Below are positions 26,251-34,361 of a stretch of 34,468 bases of DNA, piece by piece. Each line of letters starts with the position of its first letter. Within the stretch, counting starts at the first letter, position 1. Position numbers and translations under genes: made by a program. The stretch is from Clostridia bacterium. GTDB taxonomy: Bacteria; Bacillota_A; Clostridia; Christensenellales; Aristaeellaceae. The DNA lies in NCBI GenBank assembly GCA_017517815.1, contig JAFWYA010000100.1, positions 1-34,468 of the forward strand. The letters are read 5' to 3'. The notes beneath the pieces were generated by a model. It was given only the letters and a program-made list of their open reading frames with translations, was not told the DNA's origin and did not search any database.

Positions 26251-27108
26251 ATGAGTGAAGTGATTCTTGCGCTGGACTGCGGCGGCTCCAGCATCAAAGC
26301 TGCTGTCATCCGCGATAAAGACATCCTTGAAACCCGGCTGTTCCCCTTTGAGGGGGACGGTCGGGAGGATCTGCTGGGCGCGTTCCGCGCTGCCGCCGAA
26401 TGGGGCGCTTCCTGGAATGCCACCCGCATTGGTGCCGCCTGCCCCGGCCCCTTTGACTTCAATGAAGGCGCCAGCCGTATGGTACACAAATGGCAGGGCA
26501 TCAAGGACGTGCCGCTTGCGCCCGTGCTCAACGAGGCGCTTCCCGGCGTGCCCGTGCGCTTCCTTCACGACTCCACCGCCTACATGCTGGGCGAAGCGTG
26601 GGACGGTGCAGGCGAATCCATGCAGTCTCCCGCAGGCGTAATGCTGGGCACCGGCTTTGGTTATGCTCTCATGCAGGATCGCCTTGTACTGCTGGACGAA
26701 ACGCAGACTCCGCTTGTCCGCCTGTGGAATGCCCCGTTCAAGGGCGGCATTGTTGAAGACTTTGTCAGCACGCGCGCCATCCGCAAACGCTATACCGACG
26801 CTACCGGCAAGGAGGCTGACGTAAAGCAGATCGCTGATCTGGCTCATGCCGGCGACGAAACCGCCATCGAGGTCTTCCGCGAGACCGGCCGGCTGCTTGG
26901 TGAAATTCTCACGCAGTATCTGCCCGAGTGGGCCGACGGCGTGGTTCTTGGCGGACGCATCGCCCTTTCAGGCGATCTGTTCCTGCCCTATGCCAACACC
27001 CCCGTGCCGGTCGTTGCTGCAAAGCATGTGGACGACGCGGCGCTTCGCGGTATCGCTGCCTACTGCATGCGCGAACGCGACCAGCTCGTAAGGGAGGTTC
27101 ATTCATGA
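26251..27108 (+). CDS. ROK-family sugar kinase-like protein
   Basis: The 285-aa protein has the ASKHA/ROK nucleotide-binding start VILALDCGGSSIKAAV (phosphate-1 loop, about 4-19) and AACPGPFDFNEGAS; GVMLGTGFGYALM is the second nucleotide loop. The CxCGxxGCxE zinc motif of typical ROK kinases and repressors is missing; in its place is FKGGIVEDFVSTRAI. There is no N-terminal helix-turn-helix, so it is an enzyme rather than a ROK repressor. A role as MurNAc, GlcNAc or other sugar kinase is possible. It sits 1 nt after the isomerase-like gene and overlaps the regulator start by 4 nt (ATGA). Confidence 0.78.
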   Translation: MSEVILALDCGGSSIKAAVIRDKDILETRLFPFEGDGREDLLGAFRAAAEWGASWNATRIGAACPGPFDFNEGASRMVHKWQGIKDVPLAPVLNEALPGVPVRFLHDSTAYMLGEAWDGAGESMQSPAGVMLGTGFGYALMQDRLVLLDETQTPLVRLWNAPFKGGIVEDFVSTRAIRKRYTDATGKEADVKQIADLAHAGDETAIEVFRETGRLLGEILTQYLPEWADGVVLGGRIALSGDLFLPYANTPVPVVAAKHVDDAALRGIAAYCMRERDQLVREVHS

Positions 27109-27956
27109 GTACCTTCACCCGGCTGCGTGAAGGCACGTTTTCCGCCACTGAACGGCGCATTGCGGATTACATCCTCAAAAACGCCGAGCACATGTCGGAG
27201 ACCACCATATCCACCGTAGCTGAAGAATGCCATACCAGCAAATCCATGGTGGTACAGCTGTGCAAAACAGCAGGCTTTACAGGCTACAAGGATCTGTGCA
27301 GCCAGCTTCTGGTAGAGCAGGCCCTTAGCGGACAACGTGGCGAGATGGAAATGTACGAGGATATCCACCCCGGCCTTTCCATCAAGGAAATCGCACAGAT
27401 CACCATCCGCGGAGAGATCCGCTCTTTGGAGGACACGACCGAGCTCATCAATTACGATGCGCTTGAAAAGGCCGTTTCCCTTTTGAAGAACGCAGACTGT
27501 ATCTACCTTTTTGGCGTAGGCAACAGCGCCATCATTGCGCTGGATATGCACTACAAGCTTAGCCGCATCGGACTGCACAGCCGCTTTGCGCAGGACGTAC
27601 ATGTTCAGTTGATGGAAACTGCCGCCATGTCTGACAAGAGCGTGGCGTTGGTTTTCAGTTTCAACGGCCGCACTCGCGACATGATCGAGGCGTGCGAGCT
27701 GTGCCGTGAACGCGGCGCGCGTATTGTATCCATCACAAGGCATGGCCGCAACCCCATCAGCGATCTGAGCGACGTCGCCCTGCATGTAGCCAGCAACGAG
27801 TCTCTGCAGCGCGCTGCAGCCATGTCCTCGCGCTTGAGCACCATGAGCATGGTGGATGTGTTGTTCACCTGCCTGTGCAGCCAGATCGCCGACAGCATTG
27901 CACCGCTCATTCGCCGCAGCGCTGCCATCGCCAAAAAAAGAAGAAAGTCCTCCTGA
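27105..27956 (+). CDS. RpiR-family transcriptional regulator (HTH + SIS)
   Basis: The 283-aa regulator has the RpiR N-terminal helix-turn-helix (about 1-77; ATERRIADYILKNAEHMSE, TISTVAEECHTSKSMVVQLCKTAGFTGY as shorter blocks) and a C-terminal sugar-phosphate-binding SIS domain (about 105-245; YLFGVGNSAIIALD, VFSFNGRTRDMIE). RpiR proteins such as MurR sense sugar phosphates including MurNAc-6-phosphate, so this is a candidate regulator of both its own operon and the downstream salvage genes. The start ATG 27105 has GGAGG 7 nt upstream and overlaps the kinase stop; a longer in-frame ORF begins inside the kinase gene and is rejected. The C-terminus is very basic (KKRRKSS). Confidence 0.88.
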   Translation: MSTFTRLREGTFSATERRIADYILKNAEHMSETTISTVAEECHTSKSMVVQLCKTAGFTGYKDLCSQLLVEQALSGQRGEMEMYEDIHPGLSIKEIAQITIRGEIRSLEDTTELINYDALEKAVSLLKNADCIYLFGVGNSAIIALDMHYKLSRIGLHSRFAQDVHVQLMETAAMSDKSVALVFSFNGRTRDMIEACELCRERGARIVSITRHGRNPISDLSDVALHVASNESLQRAAAMSSRLSTMSMVDVLFTCLCSQIADSIAPLIRRSAAIAKKRRKSS

Positions 27957-27963
27957 CTTTTTC

Positions 27964-27996
27964 ACCGCCTTCATCCTTTGGAAGGCGGTTTTCTTT
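27964..27996 (+). terminator. Terminator of the isomerase/ROK/RpiR operon
   Basis: A perfect 9-bp stem (27964-27972 with 27981-27989), 8-nt loop and TTTTCTTT. Confidence 0.85.
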
Positions 27997-28078
27997 CCCT
28001 TTTCTACAGAATGATTTTATCCCAAAAGTGCAAGATCTCACCTTTGCTGCGCTCAAGGAGCAGAATCGCTGTACTGAT

Positions 28079-28186
28079 CTGGCCAACGATCATTTTGATC
28101 GTAATAACACTGCACAAATTGCGGCGGAGCTTTATCCGCGCGTAGCTGCTTTTGCTGAAATGAGCCGCAAGGATCACCTGTACGAA
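28079..28186 (+). pseudogene. Degenerate fragment resembling the NamZ (DUF1343) C-terminus
   Basis: Read in frame, this 108-nt stretch encodes residues that align with the last about 38 residues of the intact NamZ downstream: NNTAQIAAELYPRVAAFAE against KTTAQLVEEHKPGVAAFTE, then RKDHLYE against KKYHLYK. The frame has no start codon with a ribosome binding site, no upstream NamZ sequence, and no stop at the homologous place. It looks like the tail of a lost paralogue or a partial duplication left in the leader of the intact gene; the promoter of that gene overlaps its 3' end. Confidence 0.65.
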
Positions 28187-28207
28187 CAAACAAAACTATG
28201 CTATAAT
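28179..28207 (+). promoter_or_regulatory. Extended -10 promoter of namZ
   Basis: TGCTATAAT (28199-28207) is a strong extended -10. The -35 (28179-28184, TGTACG) is poor and falls at the end of the NamZ-like fragment. Confidence 0.6.
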
Positions 28208-28262
28208 CGTAACAACATCCAAAAATCCATACCCTTCATCATATGAAAGCGAGGTTTTTCCA

Positions 28263-29429
28263 ATGAAAGCTCATATCCTCAGCGGCATCGACCGTATCGA
28301 TACCGTTGCCCATCTGCTGGAAGGCAAGCGCGTTGGCCTCATGACCAACCCTACCGGTATCGACCACAATCTCAAAAGCACCATTGACATCATCGCCGAG
28401 CGCTTCAACCTGACCGCTTTGTTTGCTGTTGAGCACGGCATCCGCGGCGATATTCAGGCCGGCGCCAAGGTTGACAATACCGTCGATCCTGCCACTGGCG
28501 TGACCGTTTACAGCGCTTACGGCAAGAACGCCCATTTCAACGATGAAATGCTGGATGCCTTCGACGTGCTGGTGTTTGATATTCAGGACGTCGGCGCCCG
28601 CTTTTATACCTACATTTACTCCATGGGCTATGCCATGGAGGCCTGCAACCGTTCCAGCAAGAGCATGATCGTGCTGGATCGCATCAACCCCATCGGCGGT
28701 CTGCGTACTTGCGGCACCATTCAGGATCCTGCGTTCAAGTCCTTCGTAGGCGACTACGAACTGCCCAGCCGCTATGCCCTCACCTGCGGCGAGGTTGCCC
28801 TGTATGTGAAGGATTACCTCAAGCTGGATCTGGACCTGACCGTGGTTCCCGTCGAAGGCTGGTCCCGCGACATGTATCTGGACGATACCGACCTGCCCTG
28901 GGTGGCTCCCTCCCCCAACCTGGCCACGCTGGACGCTGCCTTTACCTACATCGGCACCTGTATTTTTGAAGGCACCAACATTTCCGAAGGCCGCGGCACC
29001 ACTCTGCCCTTCCAGGTGGTTGGCGCTCCCTTCCTGGACAGCGCCAAGCTGGAAGCTGCCATGGCTGCTTACAACCTGCCCGGCGTGCATTTCCGCCGCA
29101 CGTCCTTCTGCCCCACCTTCAGCAAGCATGCGGGTGAAATGTGCCACGGCGTGCAGATGCATGTGACTGATCGTGAAAACTGCGACCTGTTCGAAGCCGG
29201 CATGATCCTGCTGGACGAGATCCGCAAGCAGGCTGGCGACAAGTTTGAAATTCTCTGCCATGTGCTGGAGATGGAAGGCGAAACCAAGCGCTTCTATCAC
29301 ATGGACCGTCTGCTTGGCAGCGACGACTATCGTCTCGGCAAGAAGACCACCGCTCAGCTTGTTGAAGAGCACAAGCCCGGCGTGGCCGCTTTTACCGAAG
29401 CCAGCAAAAAATACCATCTGTACAAATAA
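28263..29429 (+). CDS. namZ: DUF1343 protein, NamZ-type exo-beta-N-acetylmuramidase
   Basis: The 388-aa protein belongs to DUF1343 (PF07075), whose characterised member, B. subtilis NamZ, removes MurNAc from the non-reducing end of peptidoglycan chains. Family motifs: GKRVGLMTNPTGID (23-36), the VEHGIRGDIQAG loop with Glu57, VFDIQDVGARFYTYI, and FEGTNISEGRGTTLPF. The length is that of the mature enzyme, but there is no signal peptide (MKAHILSGIDRIDTV), so it acts in the cytoplasm, unlike the secreted B. subtilis protein. GAGG lies a short distance before the ATG. The next gene, a tandem GNAT, follows 12 nt after the stop; together they form one operon. Confidence 0.88.
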   Translation: MKAHILSGIDRIDTVAHLLEGKRVGLMTNPTGIDHNLKSTIDIIAERFNLTALFAVEHGIRGDIQAGAKVDNTVDPATGVTVYSAYGKNAHFNDEMLDAFDVLVFDIQDVGARFYTYIYSMGYAMEACNRSSKSMIVLDRINPIGGLRTCGTIQDPAFKSFVGDYELPSRYALTCGEVALYVKDYLKLDLDLTVVPVEGWSRDMYLDDTDLPWVAPSPNLATLDAAFTYIGTCIFEGTNISEGRGTTLPFQVVGAPFLDSAKLEAAMAAYNLPGVHFRRTSFCPTFSKHAGEMCHGVQMHVTDRENCDLFEAGMILLDEIRKQAGDKFEILCHVLEMEGETKRFYHMDRLLGSDDYRLGKKTTAQLVEEHKPGVAAFTEASKKYHLYK

Positions 29430-29441
29430 GGAGGCAGCCGC

Positions 29442-30521
29442 ATGAACTGGCAGATTGCTCCCCTTTGCCCTGCAGACGCCAAAGAGGCACTGGCGCTGCT
29501 CAAAACGCTTTCTGACAACCATGAAGTGCTCTACAAGCCGCTGGAAGAGTCAGACTTCCTCAGCCGCTTTTTCGGCGAAAACCGCTGGGGATTTACCGCA
29601 CGCACGGATGACGGAAAGCTGATCGGTTGGATCCACGGCGCAGCCAAAACCAGCTTCCTGGAAGGCGAGACCCACGAAAACACTCCGCTGTACCTGACCA
29701 TGCTGCTGGTGGATGCCGCCTGGCGCAGGCAGGGCGTTGGATCTGCCCTGCTGGAGGCCCTGAAAAAAGCCGGCGTGGAAGCCGGTAAAAAGGCCATGGC
29801 TGTTTCCGGCGACAACCCGGTGCACCTCACCTGGCTCATTCCCGGTGCAGGCGGACATGACCACAACAATGCTCCCGGTGTGGACGAGGACGGCATGGGC
29901 TTTGCTTTCTTCCAGAAGCACGGCTTTAAGGACGACTTCCATGAGATCTCCCTGTACATGAACCTCAAGGATTACAAGTGGGATCCCAAGCTGGATGAAA
30001 TGATTGCCAAACTCAACGCCGAAGGCATTCATGTCGGCCGGTGGCAGATGGGCATGGGCGAGGAATGCGACGGCATGTGCGACCGCGTGGGCAGCGAATA
30101 CTGGCGCAACTCCATCAAGCGTGAGCTGAAGGCATGGCATTCAGGCCAGCCCAACGACGATCCCGAGTTCTGGCCTGATGGTGTAAAACCTGCCGGCCCG
30201 CGTCCTATTCTGGCTGCTGTGAAGGATGAGCACATCATCGGCTTTACAGGCCCGGTCGACCTGCAGAAGAGCGGACGCGGCTGGTTCACCGGCATCTGCG
30301 CTGATCCCGAATGGGGCGGACGCGGCATTGGCACTGTGCTCTTTAACATGCTGATGCAGGAATTTGTGGACGAAGGCGCAGCGTTCAGCTCACTGTTCAC
30401 CGGCCTTCATAACCACGCGCAGAAAATCTACATGCGTGCCGGCATGCATGTGACTGCAAGATTTGCGGTCATGTCCTGCGTGCTGGACGGCGGCGAAGCG
30501 TACGAGAAGCGCTACTTCTGA
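29442..30521 (+). CDS. Tandem-GNAT acetyltransferase, candidate glucosaminide N-acetyltransferase (GlmA-like)
   Basis: The 359-aa protein has two GNAT folds in a row (about 1-175 and 215-359). Each has an acetyl-CoA pyrophosphate loop: [11 protein letters not shown] (94-104) and [11 protein letters not shown] (291-301). The C. acetobutylicum enzyme GlmA, known to N-acetylate glucosamine and non-acetylated peptidoglycan ends, is also a two-GNAT protein, and this gene sits in a muropeptide salvage cluster. I therefore infer the same job: re-acetylating GlcN so that NagZ can act. A muramic acid or unrelated amine substrate cannot be excluded. The ribosome binding site AAGGAGG lies upstream of the ATG; a terminator follows the stop. 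Confidence 0.7.
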   Translation: MNWQIAPLCPADAKEALALLKTLSDNHEVLYKPLEESDFLSRFFGENRWGFTARTDDGKLIGWIHGAAKTSFLEGETHENTPLYLTMLLVDAAWRRQGVGSALLEALKKAGVEAGKKAMAVSGDNPVHLTWLIPGAGGHDHNNAPGVDEDGMGFAFFQKHGFKDDFHEISLYMNLKDYKWDPKLDEMIAKLNAEGIHVGRWQMGMGEECDGMCDRVGSEYWRNSIKRELKAWHSGQPNDDPEFWPDGVKPAGPRPILAAVKDEHIIGFTGPVDLQKSGRGWFTGICADPEWGGRGIGTVLFNMLMQEFVDEGAAFSSLFTGLHNHAQKIYMRAGMHVTARFAVMSCVLDGGEAYEKRYF

Positions 30522-30526
30522 CCATC

Positions 30527-30570
30527 AAACGGCTGCAGCTGATGAAAAGGCTGCAGCCGTTTTTGGCTTT
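30527..30570 (+). terminator. Terminator of the namZ-GNAT operon
   Basis: A perfect 12-bp stem (30527-30538 with 30551-30562), 12-nt loop, followed by TTTTT and more T-rich sequence that leads directly into the murQ promoter. Confidence 0.8.
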
Positions 30571-30572
30571 TC

Positions 30573-30601
30573 TTGACATTGTACCATCCAGCCATTATAC
30601 T
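30573..30601 (+). promoter_or_regulatory. Sigma-A promoter of murQ-anmK-nagZ
   Basis: TTGACA (30573-30578) and TATACT (30596-30601), 17-nt spacer. It sits right behind the upstream terminator, separating this operon from namZ. Confidence 0.88.
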
Positions 30602-30649
30602 GAATATAATTGTGTGCATTTCCTCAAAAAAAGAAAAGGAGCGAGCGCC

Positions 30650-31549
30650 ATGCCGAACCTTTCCCATCTGCAGACTGAACAGCGCAACCCTGCATCCATG
30701 CATATCGATCGCATGGAAACACTGGATATGCTTCGCGTCATCAATCAGGAAGATCATCACGTTGCCGAAGCAGTTGAAAAAGAACTGCCCAACATAGCAA
30801 AGGCCGTCGAGCTGATTTACGCCCAGCTGAAAAACGGCGGGCGGCTTATCTATTGCGGCGCAGGCACATCCGGCAGACTGGGTGTGCTTGATGCCTCCGA
30901 ATGTCCGCCTACCTACGGCGTGGATCCCGGCATGGTGATCGGACTGATCGCAGGCGGAGAAAAAGCTGTGACTTCTGCAGCAGAAGGCGCGGAGGATCGT
31001 GCCGACTGGGGTGCTGACGACCTGAAGCACATCGGTTTTTGCGCAAAGGATATTCTGGTAGGCATTGCTGCCAGCGGCCGTACCCCATATGCCATCGGTG
31101 CGATGGATCACGCCCGCTCGCTCGGCGCTCCCGTCATAGCTGTTGTGTGCTGTCAGAACAGCGAAATGTCTCGTCATGCTGACGTGACCATTGCACCCGT
31201 TACAGGCCCCGAGGTCGTGACGGGCTCTTCCCGCATGAAGGCTGGAACAGCACAGAAAATGGTGCTCAACATGCTTTCCACCGCCACCATGATCAAGCTG
31301 GGCAAGGTGTACGGCAACCTGATGGTCGACCTCAAACCCACCAACGAAAAGCTGGTACAGCGCGCCATCCGTATCGTTTCCTCCGCCACAGGCGTCGACG
31401 AGCAGCAGGCTCGCAGCGCGCTTGAAGCCGGCGGCATGCACTGCAAAACCGCCATCGTAATGCTTTTGATGAACCTTACTGCCGACGAGGCCCGCAAGGC
31501 GCTTGATGCGGCGGATGACCGCATTGCCGGTGTGACAAAGGAGGACTGA
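30650..31549 (+). CDS. murQ: N-acetylmuramic acid 6-phosphate etherase
   Basis: The 299-aa cytoplasmic SIS-fold lyase removes D-lactate from MurNAc-6-phosphate, giving GlcNAc-6-phosphate. Signatures are [23 protein letters not shown], with the catalytic Glu84, and a second catalytic Glu115 in [24 protein letters not shown] and the C-terminal [15 protein letters not shown] are also characteristic. The length is standard (about 300). The ATG at 30650 has AAAGGAG 8 nt upstream; an in-frame upstream ORF would begin before the promoter. The kinase anmK follows after 3 nt, so substrate formation and cleavage are encoded together. Confidence 0.97.
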   Translation: MPNLSHLQTEQRNPASMHIDRMETLDMLRVINQEDHHVAEAVEKELPNIAKAVELIYAQLKNGGRLIYCGAGTSGRLGVLDASECPPTYGVDPGMVIGLIAGGEKAVTSAAEGAEDRADWGADDLKHIGFCAKDILVGIAASGRTPYAIGAMDHARSLGAPVIAVVCCQNSEMSRHADVTIAPVTGPEVVTGSSRMKAGTAQKMVLNMLSTATMIKLGKVYGNLMVDLKPTNEKLVQRAIRIVSSATGVDEQQARSALEAGGMHCKTAIVMLLMNLTADEARKALDAADDRIAGVTKED

Positions 31550-31552
31550 CGG

Positions 31553-32737
31553 GTGGAAAAGCTGAAACAGCTATGGACAAAGCCCAGCCGATTGGTGATC
31601 GGTATGATGAGCGGCACCAGTGCTGACGGCGTTGATGCTGCGCTGTGCCGTATTCATGGCAGCGGGCTGGATACCCGTGTGGAGCTCGTTTCCTTTTTGT
31701 ACGTTCCGTTTGAAGACCGCGTGCGTGAGCGCATCCTTGCGCTGGCTGGCGGCAGCGAGGGCGGCTCGCACGAACTGCTGATGCTGAGTGTTCTGCTTGG
31801 TAAGCTTTATACCGATGCCTGTCTGGCACTGTGCAAACAGGCAGGCATCTCTCCTGAAGAAGTCGATCTGGTGGGCACGCACGGCCAGACGCTGTGGCAT
31901 GTGCCTGTCGCAGAAGACTATCTGGGCTATTCCCTTCGCGGTACGCTGCAGATGGGCGAGCCTTCGTTTATCAACGAGGCTCTGGGCTGCCCGGTCATCA
32001 GCGACTTCCGTGTGCGTGACATGGCTGCCGGCGGTCTCGGCGCGCCGCTGGTGCCCTATTCCGAATTTCTGCTTTACCGCAGCAATGACCTGAATGTTGG
32101 ACTGCAGAACATCGGTGGCATCGGCAATCTGACTGTGCTGCCCAAAAGCGGCGAACTGACAGATACCTTTGCCTTTGACACTGGCCCCGGCAACATGGTG
32201 ATGGATGCCATTGTCAGCCGCATGACCGGCGGCGCACAGCGATGGGATGAAGGCGGAAAGCTGGCATCTGCCGGTCAGGTAAACGGAGAACTGCTCGCCT
32301 TCCTGCTGGATGATCCTTATCTGCGCCGCAAAGCGCCCAAAACCACCGGGCGAGAAGTCTATGGTGAAAGCTACGTCAATGCACTCATCGCCAAAGGCGA
32401 ATCCCTTGGCATGAGCATGCTTGACATGCTGACCACCGCCACGCGCTTTACAGCTGAGTGTATCCGCATTGCGGCGGATGAAACCAGTTCTATCCGTCCC
32501 GACAGGCTGATCGTAGGCGGAGGCGGTGCACAAAATGCAACGCTGATGCGCATGATCGCCGATCTTTTGCCCGGCGTACAGGTAATGCGCAACGAAGAGC
32601 TGGGCTTTGACGGCGACGCGAAGGAAGCCGTGGCCTTCGCCATTCTGGCCAACGAATATGTGTTTGGCCGCTGCGGCAACGTGACCAGTGCAACCAATGC
32701 CAGCCATCCTGTTGTGCTTGGCAAGATGAGCCTGTAA
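31553..32737 (+). CDS. anmK: Anhydro-N-acetylmuramic acid kinase
   Basis: The 394-aa cytoplasmic kinase hydrolyses the 1,6-anhydro ring and phosphorylates, converting anhydroMurNAc and ATP to MurNAc-6-phosphate, the MurQ substrate. ASKHA motifs are visible: IGMMSGTSADGVDAAL at the N-terminus, NIGGIGNLTVLP, FDTGPGNMVMDAI and KEAVAFAILANE. The catalytic Asp is expected within VISDFRVRDMAAGG. The start is GTG at 31553 with AGGAGG 8 nt upstream. anmK implies that anhydro-muropeptides reach the cytoplasm, so lytic transglycosylase products or an outside source must be imported; no transporter is in this cluster. Confidence 0.96.
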   Translation: MEKLKQLWTKPSRLVIGMMSGTSADGVDAALCRIHGSGLDTRVELVSFLYVPFEDRVRERILALAGGSEGGSHELLMLSVLLGKLYTDACLALCKQAGISPEEVDLVGTHGQTLWHVPVAEDYLGYSLRGTLQMGEPSFINEALGCPVISDFRVRDMAAGGLGAPLVPYSEFLLYRSNDLNVGLQNIGGIGNLTVLPKSGELTDTFAFDTGPGNMVMDAIVSRMTGGAQRWDEGGKLASAGQVNGELLAFLLDDPYLRRKAPKTTGREVYGESYVNALIAKGESLGMSMLDMLTTATRFTAECIRIAADETSSIRPDRLIVGGGGAQNATLMRMIADLLPGVQVMRNEELGFDGDAKEAVAFAILANEYVFGRCGNVTSATNASHPVVLGKMSL

Positions 32738-32750
32738 GGAGGTTTTTCCC

Positions 32751-34295
32751 ATGAATGAACAGCTGATGCACCTTGTTGGCCAGCGTATGCTGGTGGGTTT
32801 CCCCGGTACCGTCATTCCCGACTCTCTGCGTGAAGTCGTGCGCAAATACAAAGTCGGCAACTTTATTCTCTTCAGTGAAAACGTCGTTGATCGCGCTCAG
32901 GCACGTGACCTGTGCGACCAGCTGCAAAAGCTCTCGCTGGAAGAAACTGGTCTGCCCGCCCTGATCGCAGCTGACCAGGAGGGCGGCATCGTCAACCGCC
33001 TGCCCAAGGACTGCGCCGTTGCGCCTACGGCCCTTGCCGTTGCCGCCACACAGAATCCCGGCAATGCGTATGTTGCCGGCAAGATCACCGGTACAGAACT
33101 GCGCGCGCTGGGTATCAATTTTGATCTTGCACCCGTGCTGGATATCAACTCCAACCCGCAGAATCCCGTCATCGGCGCACGCAGCTACGGCGACACGCCT
33201 GAAAAGGTCTGCGAATACGCTCTGCCCATGATCCACGGCCTGAACGATGCGGGTGTTTTCAGCTGTGCCAAGCATTTCCCCGGCCATGGCGACACGGCGG
33301 TCGACTCTCATCTGGGCCTGCCCCGCGTGGACAAGAGTCTGGAAGAACTGGAACAGTGTGAACTGGTTCCCTTCCGTGCTGCTGCACGTGCTGGTGTAAG
33401 CGCCGTGATGACCACGCACATTCTCTTCCCGCAGCTGGATGATTCCGGCGTGCCCGCCACCATGTCCCGTCCCATTATTACGGGTATTCTGCGTGAAAAG
33501 CTGGGCTTTGAAGGGCTGGTCACCACCGACTGCATGATGATGCAGGCCATTGCCACCTTCTATGGCACCGTCAAGGGCTGCGTGGCCGCCGCCAACGCAG
33601 GTGTCGACATGATGTGCATCTCCCATGATCCCGTGCTTGCGGGCGAAGTATGCGAAGCACTGTACAAGGCCCTGGAAAACGGTGATCTTGACGAAGGCGA
33701 ATTCCGCGCTTCTGTGGGCCGTATCCGCAAATGTAAGGATCAGCTGGCGGAAATGCCCGAACCCGCCTTTGAACTGGCCGGTTGTGAGGCCTTCCACAAC
33801 ACCATCAACGCCATGCGCGCTGCAGGCGTTACCCACATGGGCGCGCCTGTCCCTGCTTTAGGCGACAAGCCTTATTTCACTGGCTGCTATCCCTTCCAGC
33901 CCACACTGGCGTCCAGCCCGGTCAACCGTTCGCTGTGCTTTGCCGACTGGATGTGCAATCAGCTGGGCGGCACCTGCCTGACCACTTCCATTGACCCGGA
34001 CGATGATGAAATTGCAAAGTCCGTCAGTGCTGCTGAGGGCTGCAGCTGCATCGTGCTGGGCACCTACAACGGCCATATCAAGCGCGGACAGATGAAGCTT
34101 CTCAAGGCGCTGGCTGCACTGGGTAAGCCCATGGTAGTGGCTGCGCTGCGCAATCCCTATGACCTGGCCGAATTGCCCGAGGGGGTATGCGGTCTGCAGG
34201 CATACGAATACAATCTCAGCAGTCTGCGCAATGTTGCGAATGTGCTTACGGGCAAGCTGATTCCTACCGGCAAACTGGACCTGAAACTTTCATAA
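32751..34295 (+). CDS. nagZ: Beta-N-acetylhexosaminidase, GH3 (NagZ-like, two-domain)
   Basis: The 514-aa glycoside hydrolase family 3 enzyme cleaves terminal GlcNAc from GlcNAc-MurNAc muropeptides. The N-terminal TIM barrel contains KHFPGHGDTAVDSHLGLP (174-191; the Asp185/His187 acid-base dyad of NagZ) and the nucleophile Asp260 in GLVTTDCMMMQA. A C-terminal alpha/beta domain (about 350-514) follows, as in Gram-positive NagZ such as B. subtilis YbbD. There is no signal peptide, so it is cytoplasmic, whereas YbbD is secreted. AAGGAGG lies before the ATG. It is the third gene of murQ-anmK-nagZ, 13 nt after anmK. The terminator downstream appears broken by an IS insertion. Confidence 0.93.
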   Translation: MNEQLMHLVGQRMLVGFPGTVIPDSLREVVRKYKVGNFILFSENVVDRAQARDLCDQLQKLSLEETGLPALIAADQEGGIVNRLPKDCAVAPTALAVAATQNPGNAYVAGKITGTELRALGINFDLAPVLDINSNPQNPVIGARSYGDTPEKVCEYALPMIHGLNDAGVFSCAKHFPGHGDTAVDSHLGLPRVDKSLEELEQCELVPFRAAARAGVSAVMTTHILFPQLDDSGVPATMSRPIITGILREKLGFEGLVTTDCMMMQAIATFYGTVKGCVAAANAGVDMMCISHDPVLAGEVCEALYKALENGDLDEGEFRASVGRIRKCKDQLAEMPEPAFELAGCEAFHNTINAMRAAGVTHMGAPVPALGDKPYFTGCYPFQPTLASSPVNRSLCFADWMCNQLGGTCLTTSIDPDDDEIAKSVSAAEGCSCIVLGTYNGHIKRGQMKLLKALAALGKPMVVAALRNPYDLAELPEGVCGLQAYEYNLSSLRNVANVLTGKLIPTGKLDLKLS

Positions 34296-34307
34296 AAAAA
34301 GTATGAC

Positions 34308-34329
34308 AAAAGCCGCATCGGTTGCGATG
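34308..34329 (+). terminator. Interrupted nagZ terminator (left arm only)
   Basis: AAAAGCCGCATCG (34308-34320), loop GTTG and CGATG (34325-34329) form the upper half of a typical terminator, but the expected CGGCTTTT does not follow. The IS sequence begins at this point. Confidence 0.55.
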
Positions 34330-34361
34330 AAGTAGTCAATAGTTAGTAGACAGAAAATAAC

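Noticed and set aside
24780..26531. 583-aa minus-strand ORF
   Set aside because: It is antisense to the isomerase-like and ROK genes with no supporting signals.
27875..28246. Treating the whole 123-aa frame as a gene
   Set aside because: Its start lies inside the RpiR gene, it crosses a strong terminator, and only its middle resembles NamZ; I call just that part a relic.
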